DNA of 63,881 nucleotides. Source: Occallatibacter sp. (lineage in GTDB: Bacteria; Acidobacteriota; Terriglobia; Terriglobales; Acidobacteriaceae). Below, in pieces: positions 1-7,899 of this stretch. The position numbers were made by a program, and so were the translations under genes. The notes beneath the pieces were generated by a model. That model ran no database searches, had not been told where the DNA came from, and saw only the letters and a list, made by a program, of their open reading frames with translations. The DNA lies in assembly GCA_031296305.1 (NCBI GenBank), contig JARLFZ010000008.1, positions 1 to 63,881 of the forward strand, given 5' to 3'. The number at the start of each line of letters is the position of its first letter. Within the stretch, counting starts at the first letter, position 1.

Positions 1-2
1 AC

Positions 3-1028
3 GGCGAAGTTTCGCGCGCCATGTGGAGAGGCCTGTATCCCGACGGTCCCGAGGACGCGGTGCCCATCGGCCATGTGACCAATGGCGTACATGTGCCGTC
101 GTGGCTGGCGCCGCAAATGCGCCGCCTCTACGATCGCCATTTGGGCGTGGGCTGGCAACGTGTTAGCGGCGCGGCGCAAACCTGGGCGGCGATCGAGTCT
201 GTTGACGACGGCGAATTATGGGAGACACACCTCAGCTTGAAGGGGCAGCTCTTCAATTTCATCCGCCGGCGCGCGAGAGAACAAGCCGAGCGCCGGGCCG
301 AGCCGGAGCAGACCCTTAAGCAGCTCGACAGGGTTCTCTCACCCGATGCTCTGACCATCGGCTTTGCGCGGCGCTTCGCCACCTACAAGCGCGCCAACCT
401 GCTGCTGAAGGATATGGAGCAGCTGGCCCAGATGGTCAACGACGCCAAACGGCCGGTGCAGTTTGTTTTTGCCGGCAAGGCGCACCCGCACGACGAGCCC
501 GGCAAGCGCGTGCTGCAGCAGATCGCGCAGATGATGCGAAACTCCGACTTTGCCGACAAGTTTGTCTTCATTGAGGACTACGACATCAACGTGGGACGCT
601 ATTTGGTGCAGGGCGTGGACGTGTGGCTGAACAATCCGCGGCGTCCGCTCGAAGCCTCGGGCACCAGCGGCATGAAGGTAGTGCTGAACGGCGGTTTGAA
701 TCTTTCCATTTTGGATGGATGGTGGGCCGAGGCCTACGACGGGCTCAATGGCTTCGCGATCGGCACCGGCAGAACGCATTCCAATATGGACGTACACGAC
801 AAGCGCGATGGCGAAGAGCTCTATCGCGTGCTGCTCGAGGAAGTGATTCCGCTCTATTACAGCCGCGACCGCGACGGCCTGCCGCGAGGCTGGATCAAGC
901 GTATGAAGCGGACGATTCGGACGCTGGGATGGCGCTTCAATGCGGACCGCATGGTGATGGATTACACGTCGCAGTGCTATATTCCGGCGGCGGGCGGAAC
1001 ATCGAGCGAAGTGCGCACGCCGGCGTAG
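3..1028 (+). CDS. glgP: Alpha-glucan phosphorylase (GT35), 3' part only
   Basis: C-terminal part of a glycogen/maltodextrin phosphorylase, a cytoplasmic PLP enzyme that releases glucose-1-phosphate from alpha-1,4-glucans. The frame is open to the left edge. The codons around the first ATG (21) read GEVSRAMW, matching the conserved HGEVSR motif of the short-type phosphorylases, so the real start lies outside the window. Further motifs are GFARRFATYKRANLL and, about 205 residues past position 21, NNPRRPLEASGTSGMK with the PLP-binding lysine, followed by NGGLNLSILDGWW. The C-terminus looks complete. Family identity is firm; the exact glucan substrate is not known. Confidence 0.93.
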   Translation, partial: GEVSRAMWRGLYPDGPEDAVPIGHVTNGVHVPSWLAPQMRRLYDRHLGVGWQRVSGAAQTWAAIESVDDGELWETHLSLKGQLFNFIRRRAREQAERRAEPEQTLKQLDRVLSPDALTIGFARRFATYKRANLLLKDMEQLAQMVNDAKRPVQFVFAGKAHPHDEPGKRVLQQIAQMMRNSDFADKFVFIEDYDINVGRYLVQGVDVWLNNPRRPLEASGTSGMKVVLNGGLNLSILDGWWAEAYDGLNGFAIGTGRTHSNMDVHDKRDGEELYRVLLEEVIPLYYSRDRDGLPRGWIKRMKRTIRTLGWRFNADRMVMDYTSQCYIPAAGGTSSEVRTPA

Positions 1029-1062
1029 GAGCGGAGCCGCGTTTCCGCTCTGCCCAATTCAG

Positions 1063-1097
1063 GTGTACACTGAACTTGTACGGTGAACTCCCGTACA
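1063..1097. promoter_or_regulatory. Candidate operator of the toxin-antitoxin operon
   Basis: Two palindromic blocks lie just upstream of the antitoxin start at 1116. One is a perfect 8-bp palindrome GTGTACAC (1063-1070). The other is a 7-bp inverted repeat TGTACGG (1077-1083) / CCGTACA (1091-1097) with a 7-nt spacer. All share the core TGTAC. DUF1778 antitoxins carry a ribbon-helix-helix that normally binds such repeats to autorepress; that this one does is inference. Confidence 0.5.
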
Positions 1098-1115
1098 CCG
1101 GTGGAGGTGTATCCC

Positions 1116-1421
1116 ATGGCGCTCGCTCTACGCACGGAACGGACTGAGGCTCGCCTGCTTCCCGAACAGAAAAAGCGCATCGAGCGCGCGGCCCATCTCA
1201 AGGGCCTTTCGCTATCCGACTTTATGGTGCAGCATGCGGACGAAGCCGCAAGAAAGACCATCCAGGAGCACACCGGCTGGGTGCTTGGGGACCGGGACCG
1301 CGACGTTTTTGTCCGGGCATTGCTGAACCCGCCCAAACCCAGCACACGTATGAAGGAAGCAGCCCGCCGCTATAAAAGGCACGCGGCTACAGGGAACACG
1401 CGGGCCGAAAGTGGCGCGTAG
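1116..1421 (+). CDS. DUF1778 (TacA-type) antitoxin
   Basis: About 101 residues. The N-terminal part (RTERTEARLLPEQKKRIERA, then GLSLSDFMVQHADEAA) is a typical DUF1778 ribbon-helix-helix DNA-binding domain, and the basic, less ordered tail would wrap and inhibit the toxin. ATG 1116 is preferred because GGAGG (1103-1107) lies 8 nt upstream, and the ATG at 1083 would sit inside the operator. The last 11 nt overlap the GTG start of the acetyltransferase gene, which fits translational coupling. Such antitoxins neutralise GNAT toxins that acetylate aminoacyl-tRNA and repress their own promoter together with the toxin. Pairing is inferred from order and family. Confidence 0.85.
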   Translation: MALALRTERTEARLLPEQKKRIERAAHLKGLSLSDFMVQHADEAARKTIQEHTGWVLGDRDRDVFVRALLNPPKPSTRMKEAARRYKRHAATGNTRAESGA

Positions 1422-1929
1422 GAACCTGTCCGCCAGCTTGAGAATTGAAGCGCTCGGAGCGCATCACGACCGGGTGGGTTTCTGCTGCGGCGTCCCGGAG
1501 CTTGATGCATATTTGCAACAGCGAGCCAGCCAGGACCTCAAGCGCAAACTCGCCGCAGTTTTTGTTCTCACGGAAGATAGTAAGACGATCGCGGGTTTCT
1601 ACACTCTCTCTGCGCATTCCATCTCAGGTGCGGATTTGCCGCCACAGCTGGCAAAAGGCCTACCGCGATTTCCGCTCCCGGTTACGCTTCTCGGGCGAAT
1701 GGCGGTCGCTCAAGCTTTGCAGGGCGCGGGATTGGGGGAGTTTCTCCTGCTCGACGCCTTGAACCGTGCGCACAATGGATCACGGCAGGTCGCGTCGTGG
1801 GCGGTGGTCGTCGACGCCAAGGCAGGGGCGCGGAGTTTTTATCTCAAACACGACTTCGTTCCGCTGTCCACGTCGCCCGACCGCCTCTTCTTGCCCATGA
1901 AAACGATCGAGGCGCTGTTTGCCGGATGA
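1411..1929 (+). CDS. GNAT toxin of TacT/AtaT type
   Basis: 172 residues with a GTG start inside the antitoxin 3' end. It is a GNAT acetyltransferase: a beta strand at VTLLGRMAVAQALQ is followed by the acetyl-CoA loop QGAGLGEFLLLDAL (about residues 102-115), and a late SFYLKHDFVPL segment holds the conserved Tyr of TacT-like toxins. This family acetylates the amino group of charged tRNAs and blocks translation. The length and the adjacent DUF1778 gene match known TacAT/KacAT modules. Which tRNA is targeted cannot be read from sequence. Confidence 0.87.
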   Translation: MARRNLSASLRIEALGAHHDRVGFCCGVPELDAYLQQRASQDLKRKLAAVFVLTEDSKTIAGFYTLSAHSISGADLPPQLAKGLPRFPLPVTLLGRMAVAQALQGAGLGEFLLLDALNRAHNGSRQVASWAVVVDAKAGARSFYLKHDFVPLSTSPDRLFLPMKTIEALFAG

Positions 1930-1964
1930 ATGAAGGGGTCGGGCCCGTGCGACGCCAATAGAAA

Positions 1965-3086
1965 CTAGATCACTTTTTCGGGAAGGCGCTCAAAGAACTC
2001 CGGGCCAACGTCTCCCTGGCCCTCAAGGAAACCGAGGCGGCGGCTTCGGACATCCATGACCTCGAGCGACTCCGCGTACGGCGCGCGCAGCACCCCGCGT
2101 TCGGTGATGATGGCTGCGATGTACTTGGCCGGGGTCACGTCGAAGGCTGGGTTGAAGATGCCCACGCCGTCGGGCGTCACCTGCTTGCCGGCGTGATGCG
2201 TTACTTCTTTCGCAGGGCGCTCCTCAATGGGGATCTGGTCGCCGGTCGATGTGGCGAGATCGATGCTGGACCACGGCGCCGCTACATAAAACGGGATGCC
2301 GTGTTCGCGCGCCAGAATGGCGACGTTGTAGGTGCCGATCTTGTTGGCGGTGTCGCCGTTGGCGGCGATGCGGTCCGCGCCTACCACCACAGCCTGGATG
2401 CGTCCCTGCCGCATCAGGCTGGCGGCCATGTTGTCGCAGATGACCGTAGTGGGAATGTGGTCGGCCATCAGCTCCCACGCCGTGAGCCGTGAGCCCTGCA
2501 GGAACGGACGCGTCTCGTCGGCGTAGACCATGATTTTTTTGCCGCGCTCGACGGCCGCGCGGATCACGCCCAGCGCCATCCCATAACCGCAGGATGCCAG
2601 CGCGCCGGCATTGCAGTGCGTCAAAACGCCGCCATCATCGGGCATAAATTCAGCGCCAAACGCGCCCATCGCTTTACAGGCTGCGATGTCTTCCTCGTAC
2701 ATTGCGTTTGCTTCGGCGAGAAGTTTTTCTTGGATTTGGCCGAGCGACGCGCCGGCAGCCAGCAGCCCTGCGAACAGCGCCTTCATGCGGTCGATGGCCC
2801 AGAAAAGATTGACGGCGGTGGGGCGGGTTGCGGCCAGGCGGGCACAGATGCGCTCGAACTCCGGAGCAAACTGCTCCGCAGTTTTGGCTTTGGTCTGCTT
2901 CGCGCCCAGCGCCACGCCGTAGGCTGCGGAGACGCCGATGGCCGGCGCGCCACGCACCACCATGGTGACGATGACGTCTGCCACTTGTTCGTAGGTTGTA
3001 GCGAGCACGTAGCTCTCTTCGAGCGGGAGCTTGGTCTGATCGAGGAAACGGACGCCTTCGGGAGTCCAGGTGAGCGTGGGAATCAT
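1965..3086 (-). CDS. mtnA: S-methyl-5-thioribose-1-phosphate isomerase
   Basis: 373 residues, the usual MtnA length. It isomerises methylthioribose-1-phosphate to methylthioribulose-1-phosphate in the methionine salvage pathway. Diagnostic segments are [47 protein letters not shown] (catalytic Cys region), and [20 protein letters not shown] with the catalytic Asp. No other salvage genes are nearby. It is divergent from the sugar symporter, and the shared 195-bp gap contains degenerate TCAGG-type words near 3115-3150. It could also act on related ribose-1-phosphates, as some family members do. Confidence 0.96.
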   Translation of the reverse strand: MIPTLTWTPEGVRFLDQTKLPLEESYVLATTYEQVADVIVTMVVRGAPAIGVSAAYGVALGAKQTKAKTAEQFAPEFERICARLAATRPTAVNLFWAIDRMKALFAGLLAAGASLGQIQEKLLAEANAMYEEDIAACKAMGAFGAEFMPDDGGVLTHCNAGALASCGYGMALGVIRAAVERGKKIMVYADETRPFLQGSRLTAWELMADHIPTTVICDNMAASLMRQGRIQAVVVGADRIAANGDTANKIGTYNVAILAREHGIPFYVAAPWSSIDLATSTGDQIPIEERPAKEVTHHAGKQVTPDGVGIFNPAFDVTPAKYIAAIITERGVLRAPYAESLEVMDVRSRRLGFLEGQGDVGPEFFERLPEKVI

Positions 3087-3281
3087 GCAGTTCCAGTGTA
3101 AACGGGGCGCGTCAGAATTCAGGTTTCAGGTGTCAGATATCAGGCCTGACGTCGCCGCCAAACCACCGTCCAAAGGGCTGCTGCATGCAATGCCCGCTGG
3201 ACGCCACCCGCCCGCGGTGCGTAGAGTGGTTGCGGCACCTTTCAAGCTGCCTTTCTTACATTCAGCGGAGGAAGAACTTCA

Positions 3282-4595
3282 ATGGCATCGCGCTCCACGC
3301 CCGCATCTGCGCCCAGTGCGCCCAATTACACAGGACCGTTCATCATCGTCACCGGCCTGTTTTTGATCTTTGGCTTCCTGACCAATCTGAACAGCAACCT
3401 CTCGCCCAAGCTCGAAGACATCTTCAATCTCAGCCACGCCTGGTCGAATCTGGTGACTTCGGCGTGGTTCTTCGCCTACCTGCTCTTCTCGGTTCCCGCG
3501 TCCAAGGTGATTGAGAAGGTGGGCTACAAGCGCACCATGGTGATTTCGCTGTTCGTGATGGTAGTGGGCGCGCTGCTCTTCGTGCCCGCGGCCGCGATGA
3601 TCAGCTTCCCGTTCTTCCTTACCGCCAGTTTTGTGCTGGCCACAGGCGTTTGTGGACTGCAGACCTCGGCCAACCCTTACGTCTCGATTCTTGGTCCGGA
3701 AAGCAGTGCTCCGGCTCGCCTCACTCTGGCGCAGGCATTCAATTCGTTGGGAACAGCCATGGCCCCGATCGTGGTCGGCGTATTCATCCTGACCGATCCG
3801 ACCAAGGTGACGAATCAGGCGGCCATCGCGCACACAGTACAAGGGCCTTATATCGCAATTGCGTGTGCCCTGCTGGCGCTGGGCTTCATCATCATGGGGA
3901 TGCATCTGCCGGCTATCACTGGGACGCGCGATTTCCGTCCGGCGCAGGGCGCCGACACGGTCGCCGGACGCAGCATCTGGACCTACCGGCATACGGTGCT
4001 GGCCATGATCGGCATCTTCCTCTATGTTGGCCTCGAGATTGCGCTGGCCGCCAACGCCATCAAGTTCTTTGAGACGCAGGGGAGCGCGATCGACGACTAT
4101 CTGCGGTTTGCGCAACCGTTCGCCCATGCGGTGAGCGGTCTTTATCCGCAGGGGATTGGGGAAAAAGAAATTGTTGCCGTGCTGGCCTTCTGCTATCCCC
4201 TGGCCATGATGATCGGGCGCTTCGCGGGAACCGTGCTGATGAAGACCATCAAGGCGCACAAGCTGCTGGCCTTCCTCGGCGTTTTGGGAGTTGCCCTGAT
4301 GATCGTCGGTATGTTCTCGACCGGCCACGTCGCCATCTGGAGCTTGATCCTCTGCGGCTTCGCCAACTCCATCATGTATCCGACCATCTTCGCGCTCGGC
4401 ATCGCCGAACTGGGTCCGCTGACCAGCAAAGGCTCGGGCGTGATCACGATCGGCAATTTCGGTGGAGCAGTGATTCCGCCGCTCTTCGGGTTAGTCGCCG
4501 ACAAAGCGGGCTACCAGCACGCATTTCTGCTGGTCATCGCCTGCTACCTCTTCATGATCTTTTACGGCGTGTCGGGATACAAGCCGGAGCGCTAG
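3282..4595 (+). CDS. FucP-type (FHS family) MFS sugar:H+ symporter
   Basis: 437 residues with about twelve hydrophobic segments. It belongs to the fucose/glucose/galactose symporter branch of the MFS: FLIFGFLTNLNSNLSPKLE in TM1, WFFAYLLFSVPASKVIEKVG, then GLQTSANPYVSILGP and FNSLGTAMAPIVVG. It would import a hexose or 6-deoxyhexose with protons across the inner membrane. GGAGG at 3267-3271 fits the ATG at 3282. An insert around residues 160-190 between helices is longer than in E. coli FucP. The substrate cannot be fixed; fucose, glucose, galactose and N-acetylglucosamine are all seen in the family. Confidence 0.9.
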   Translation: MASRSTPASAPSAPNYTGPFIIVTGLFLIFGFLTNLNSNLSPKLEDIFNLSHAWSNLVTSAWFFAYLLFSVPASKVIEKVGYKRTMVISLFVMVVGALLFVPAAAMISFPFFLTASFVLATGVCGLQTSANPYVSILGPESSAPARLTLAQAFNSLGTAMAPIVVGVFILTDPTKVTNQAAIAHTVQGPYIAIACALLALGFIIMGMHLPAITGTRDFRPAQGADTVAGRSIWTYRHTVLAMIGIFLYVGLEIALAANAIKFFETQGSAIDDYLRFAQPFAHAVSGLYPQGIGEKEIVAVLAFCYPLAMMIGRFAGTVLMKTIKAHKLLAFLGVLGVALMIVGMFSTGHVAIWSLILCGFANSIMYPTIFALGIAELGPLTSKGSGVITIGNFGGAVIPPLFGLVADKAGYQHAFLLVIACYLFMIFYGVSGYKPER

Positions 4596-4632
4596 GCCGC
4601 AACTTGGGGTTTCTTCAGCATCAATTCATCAG

Positions 4633-4654
4633 GCCCTCCGGCGCGCCGGAGGGC
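4633..4654. terminator. Perfect 22-bp palindrome, likely terminator of the symporter gene
   Basis: GCCCTCCGGCG directly followed by its complement CGCCGGAGGGC, 37 nt after the symporter stop, then TTGCTATTTG. The stem is very strong but the T-tract is weak, so termination is likely but not certain. Confidence 0.55.
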
Positions 4655-4751
4655 TTGCTATTTGAAACGCTTGCGGCGCTGCACAGTGGAAAGAATCTCG
4701 CCCGAAAGGCGGCGCTTCCGCGCGTCGCACCGCCGCGAGTCTGGCCCAAAT

Positions 4752-4825
4752 CGCGACACATACCTGCACCATTTCGCGACAGGGATTGCAGCGCATCGCG
4801 ACACGGCTTGCATGCAAACGCGACA
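4752..4825. repeat. Four phased CGCGACA iterons upstream of the flagellin gene
   Basis: CGCGACA occurs at 4752, 4775, 4797 and 4819, that is at 23, 22 and 22 bp intervals, about two helical turns. In the first three units a TGCA follows at nearly the same offset. The array ends about 54 bp before the sigma-28-like -35 element. It looks like a binding array for a regulator on one face of the DNA. No protein can be assigned. The rest of the 419-bp gap between 4596 and 5014 holds only the palindrome, this array and the promoter. Confidence 0.55.
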
Positions 4826-4878
4826 ACCTGAATCGCTCCGCTGCAAAAGCGGCCACCGGGAAAGTTAAAAAATATGAC

Positions 4879-4905
4879 TAAAGTTATTCCGGACCGGACC
4901 GATGA
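4879..4905 (+). promoter_or_regulatory. Sigma-28 (FliA)-like promoter of the flagellin gene
   Basis: TAAAGTTA (4879-4886), an 11-nt spacer, then ACCGATGA (4898-4905). The enterobacterial sigma-28 consensus is TAAAGTTT-N11-GCCGATAA, so 7 of 8 and 6 of 8 positions match with the exact spacing. Transcription would start near 4912, giving a leader of about 100 nt before the ATG at 5015. This is the expected class of promoter for flagellin. Confidence 0.75.
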
Positions 4906-5014
4906 ACCGTGTGGATGCGAACAGGCCCATCCGAAAGTGACGGCGGCTTTGGCAGGAACAGCGAAGCGCCAACGGATTTGAGGGCAGCGAAGCATCCGAG
5001 AAGGAGTTGATCCC

Positions 5015-7789
5015 ATGGCCCTCGGTGTTTTGAATAATCTGTCGGCGATCTACGCTGAGAATAATCTCAACAACACGAATGCCAGCCTGCAGACAGTGTT
5101 GCAGCAGTTGTCGTCAGGGTCGCGCATCAATTCCGGAGCAGACGATGCAGCCGGCCTCTCGCTGGTCAATGGGATGGGGGCGAACTCGGCGGCGCTGACG
5201 CAGTCCGGGACCAACGCCACGGAAGGCGTGGGCCTGTTGCAGGTGGCTGATGGCGCGCTGTCGCAAGTCACGAGCCTGCTCAACCGGTCCATCACGCTCG
5301 CCACTGAAGCCTCCAACGGCACTCTGAATTCAACTCAGGAAAGTGCGGCCAATCAGGAGTATCAGTCGATCCTCGCTGAGATCAACAATATTGGCTCCAC
5401 GACCACCTATAACCAGCAGCAGGTCTTCAACAACACCACGACCGCCATTTACACCGGTGACTCCTCGCAGGCCGGCTCCTCGGTCGTCGACATCTATATC
5501 CGCACCCTGTCGTCGTCGAGCATAGGGGACACGGACGGCGCGATGTCTTACTCCAGCGGGCAGAACAATGTGTTCATCGATCTGTCGAAGGGCGGAGTCA
5601 ACGCCTCAGTCACCGACAGCCTGAACGGAACTGGTTCAACGGCGCTGAACGTAAGCTACGTCACCAAAGGAGCGGGCGGGGCGGTGACCAACGCCACAGC
5701 AAATATCACGGTGGGAACCGGGACCACTTATCAAAACACGGCGCAGGGTTTGATCGATGCCATCAACAACGCCGGGCTGGGATTGAATGCTACTTTTACC
5801 AGTGTGACCATGGCGGGCAGCGCAGCAACAGCATCAGCCAATGCCGCGAATTCATTGAACGGCGCTCTTCTTACGGGAAGCGACGACACGGGCATTGAGA
5901 TTTCCGGCGATGGAGTGGGCGTAAACAGCAGCGTGGCCGGAAATTACACAAACGGGCCCGGCGAAGTAGGCACATTGACGGTGGCCAACACGGGCGATCA
6001 GTTGACCGGATCGCTGGCAATCGTGAGCGCAGACGGCACCACTCACACGCTCAACCTGGGCACGCCTGCCTCGACCGACACGTTGGCCAATCTGGAGTCG
6101 ACGATCAACTCCTCGGGTTTAGGGGTGACCGCCACGCTGAACACCACTCCCATCACCAATGCCAGCGGGAATCATGCAGTGGGAACAATCCTGACGCTGG
6201 CCGCAGCCAATTCAGCAGTTTCCGTTTCGGGGAACGGCATTACCGATACAGAATTGAACCAACCTACCGTGGCGCTGGCCAACGTTGCCGCCGGCGCGGG
6301 CGCAGGGACCACCCTGGCCACGTTGACGGTGGCCGCGTCGACCGATACGCTGACCGGCGCGATCGAAGTGCAGTCGGACGCGACGGCTGCTGGTGTTGCA
6401 GCCACGCAGTTCAATCTGGATGGGATGACAGTGGCAGCACTCGTAGCGTACGTAAACACACACAACGGCGCTGCCGGTCAATTCGCTAACATTACGGCCA
6501 CACCCAACGGCGCGGGCACGATGGTTACCTTCACTCAGACCGCCGCGCAGCATCACGTGGCTCCGGCGATTACCGCGGCGGCCGATGGGGCTACGATCAC
6601 GGACAATAACGCGACCACGGGAGTTTCCATCGCGCAGCAGAACAGCGACCTGGGCGTGGGCAACGCTAACGCCAATCTGGGCACGGTCACAGTGAGCAAT
6701 GCCAGCGACTCGCTGACAGGCGGCACCCTCAGCATCATCGGCGCCGACGGCGTGCTGAAGAACTTTGCTTTGGGCGTGACGGCGGGCGGCCTTAACACGA
6801 CCACGGACAATCTCACCGACTTGGCGGCGACGATCAACCACTGGGCCACGGTGACGGATGTGACATCCGGGATCACGGCAACGGTGAATCAGGCCGGGAC
6901 CGGGTTGACGATCGCAGTGGCCGGCGGCGGCACAGTGGATGCCGCAGTCTACGGAAACAACATCAGCACGAGCCTTCCCTTGACAGAGACACCGACCCCA
7001 AATTCCGAAAACTCTACAGTCATGGGGATTCTGTCGCTGCCGCTAAACGGAGCGTCCGGAGATACTCTGAATGGCACTCTGACCATCGGCACAGAGGCCA
7101 TTTCCCTGGGCACAGCTGGGAAGACAAACACCATGGCCAACCTGGCGGCGACGATTAACGCCAATGCCTATGGCTTCACCGCCACGCTCAACTCGACTGG
7201 AACAGCCTTGATTCTGTCGACGCCCGATTCGATCAACAGCACGATTAATCCCAGCGTCGCACTGGCGACGGATACCTCCACTGGCGGCACGCACCTGACC
7301 TGGAGCACTGCCAACCAAGGGCAAACCTCTTCCAAGTACTACAGCATCGGAATCGGCAGCCTGAACGGCATCACTGATACCAGCACCGGCGGCGGCACGG
7401 GAACGGTGGGCATCTCGTTCGACCGGAACGGGACGGGGGGAATCGCAACCACCAGCTACACCGATGGCGTGGGAGCCAACCTCAGTACGACCGATCTGAC
7501 TTCGCAACAGCAGGCCGAGGCAACGCTCAACCAGTTGAACACCGCGATTATCGACGTCAGTTCGCTGGACGGCTATATCGGTGCGCAGATCAATACGCTC
7601 AATGCCATTAGCCATGTGATGAGCACGCAGCAGGAGAACATCATTTCGGCGCAGAATGCGGTGCAGGCCACCGACTACGCTGCGGCCACTTCGAACATGT
7701 CGAAGTACGAGATTCTCAGCCAGACCGGCATCGCCGCATTAGCGCAAGCTAACCAAGTGCAGCAGGAAGTGACCAAGCTCTTGCAGTAA
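5015..7789 (+). CDS. Large flagellin with repeated Flagellin_IN-like insert
   Basis: 924 residues, about twice a usual flagellin. The N-terminal D0/D1 helices (about 1-185: LNNLSAIYAENNLNNTN, LSSGSRINSGADDAAGLSL) and the C-terminal helices (about 830-924, ending QANQVQQEVTKLLQ) are canonical and form the filament core. Between them lies a Gly/Thr/Ser/Asn-rich surface region with about five related blocks near residues 229, 315, 429, 553 and 669. Each runs from a 'TLTV..TGDxLTGxL' strand to 'LxxTINxxGxTATLN', like Flagellin_IN motifs. AAGGAG at 5001-5006 supports the ATG. No other flagellar gene is in the window, so export and motor genes must lie elsewhere. No Cys is seen, as usual for flagellins. 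Confidence 0.93.
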   Translation: MALGVLNNLSAIYAENNLNNTNASLQTVLQQLSSGSRINSGADDAAGLSLVNGMGANSAALTQSGTNATEGVGLLQVADGALSQVTSLLNRSITLATEASNGTLNSTQESAANQEYQSILAEINNIGSTTTYNQQQVFNNTTTAIYTGDSSQAGSSVVDIYIRTLSSSSIGDTDGAMSYSSGQNNVFIDLSKGGVNASVTDSLNGTGSTALNVSYVTKGAGGAVTNATANITVGTGTTYQNTAQGLIDAINNAGLGLNATFTSVTMAGSAATASANAANSLNGALLTGSDDTGIEISGDGVGVNSSVAGNYTNGPGEVGTLTVANTGDQLTGSLAIVSADGTTHTLNLGTPASTDTLANLESTINSSGLGVTATLNTTPITNASGNHAVGTILTLAAANSAVSVSGNGITDTELNQPTVALANVAAGAGAGTTLATLTVAASTDTLTGAIEVQSDATAAGVAATQFNLDGMTVAALVAYVNTHNGAAGQFANITATPNGAGTMVTFTQTAAQHHVAPAITAAADGATITDNNATTGVSIAQQNSDLGVGNANANLGTVTVSNASDSLTGGTLSIIGADGVLKNFALGVTAGGLNTTTDNLTDLAATINHWATVTDVTSGITATVNQAGTGLTIAVAGGGTVDAAVYGNNISTSLPLTETPTPNSENSTVMGILSLPLNGASGDTLNGTLTIGTEAISLGTAGKTNTMANLAATINANAYGFTATLNSTGTALILSTPDSINSTINPSVALATDTSTGGTHLTWSTANQGQTSSKYYSIGIGSLNGITDTSTGGGTGTVGISFDRNGTGGIATTSYTDGVGANLSTTDLTSQQQAEATLNQLNTAIIDVSSLDGYIGAQINTLNAISHVMSTQQENIISAQNAVQATDYAAATSNMSKYEILSQTGIAALAQANQVQQEVTKLLQ

Positions 7790-7834
7790 ACGGGTTTCGT
7801 AAGATTGCTTCACCTTCAAGACAACCCAGGGACA

Positions 7835-7873
7835 GGGCGGCGGCAGGGCGAGAGCTTTGCCGCCCGTTTTTTT
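7835..7873 (+). terminator. Rho-independent terminator after flagellin
   Basis: Stem GGGCGGC (7835-7841) with GCCGCCC just before a run of seven T (7866-7872), 46 nt after the flagellin stop. It may also stop the convergent oxidoreductase transcript. Confidence 0.8.
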
Positions 7874-7899
7874 GTCGCAGCCCGTAGTCCCGTAGACCC

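Noticed and set aside
21..1028. Phosphorylase gene starting at the ATG at position 21
   Set aside because: Conserved GEVSR residues precede this Met in frame, so it is internal to a gene cut by the window edge.
3279..4328. Minus-strand frame opposite the sugar symporter
   Set aside because: His/Arg/Gln-rich shadow; the plus strand encodes a full MFS protein.
4752..4825. CRISPR array
   Set aside because: Only a 7-bp exact repeat at 22-bp intervals; too short for repeats and spacers, and no cas genes.
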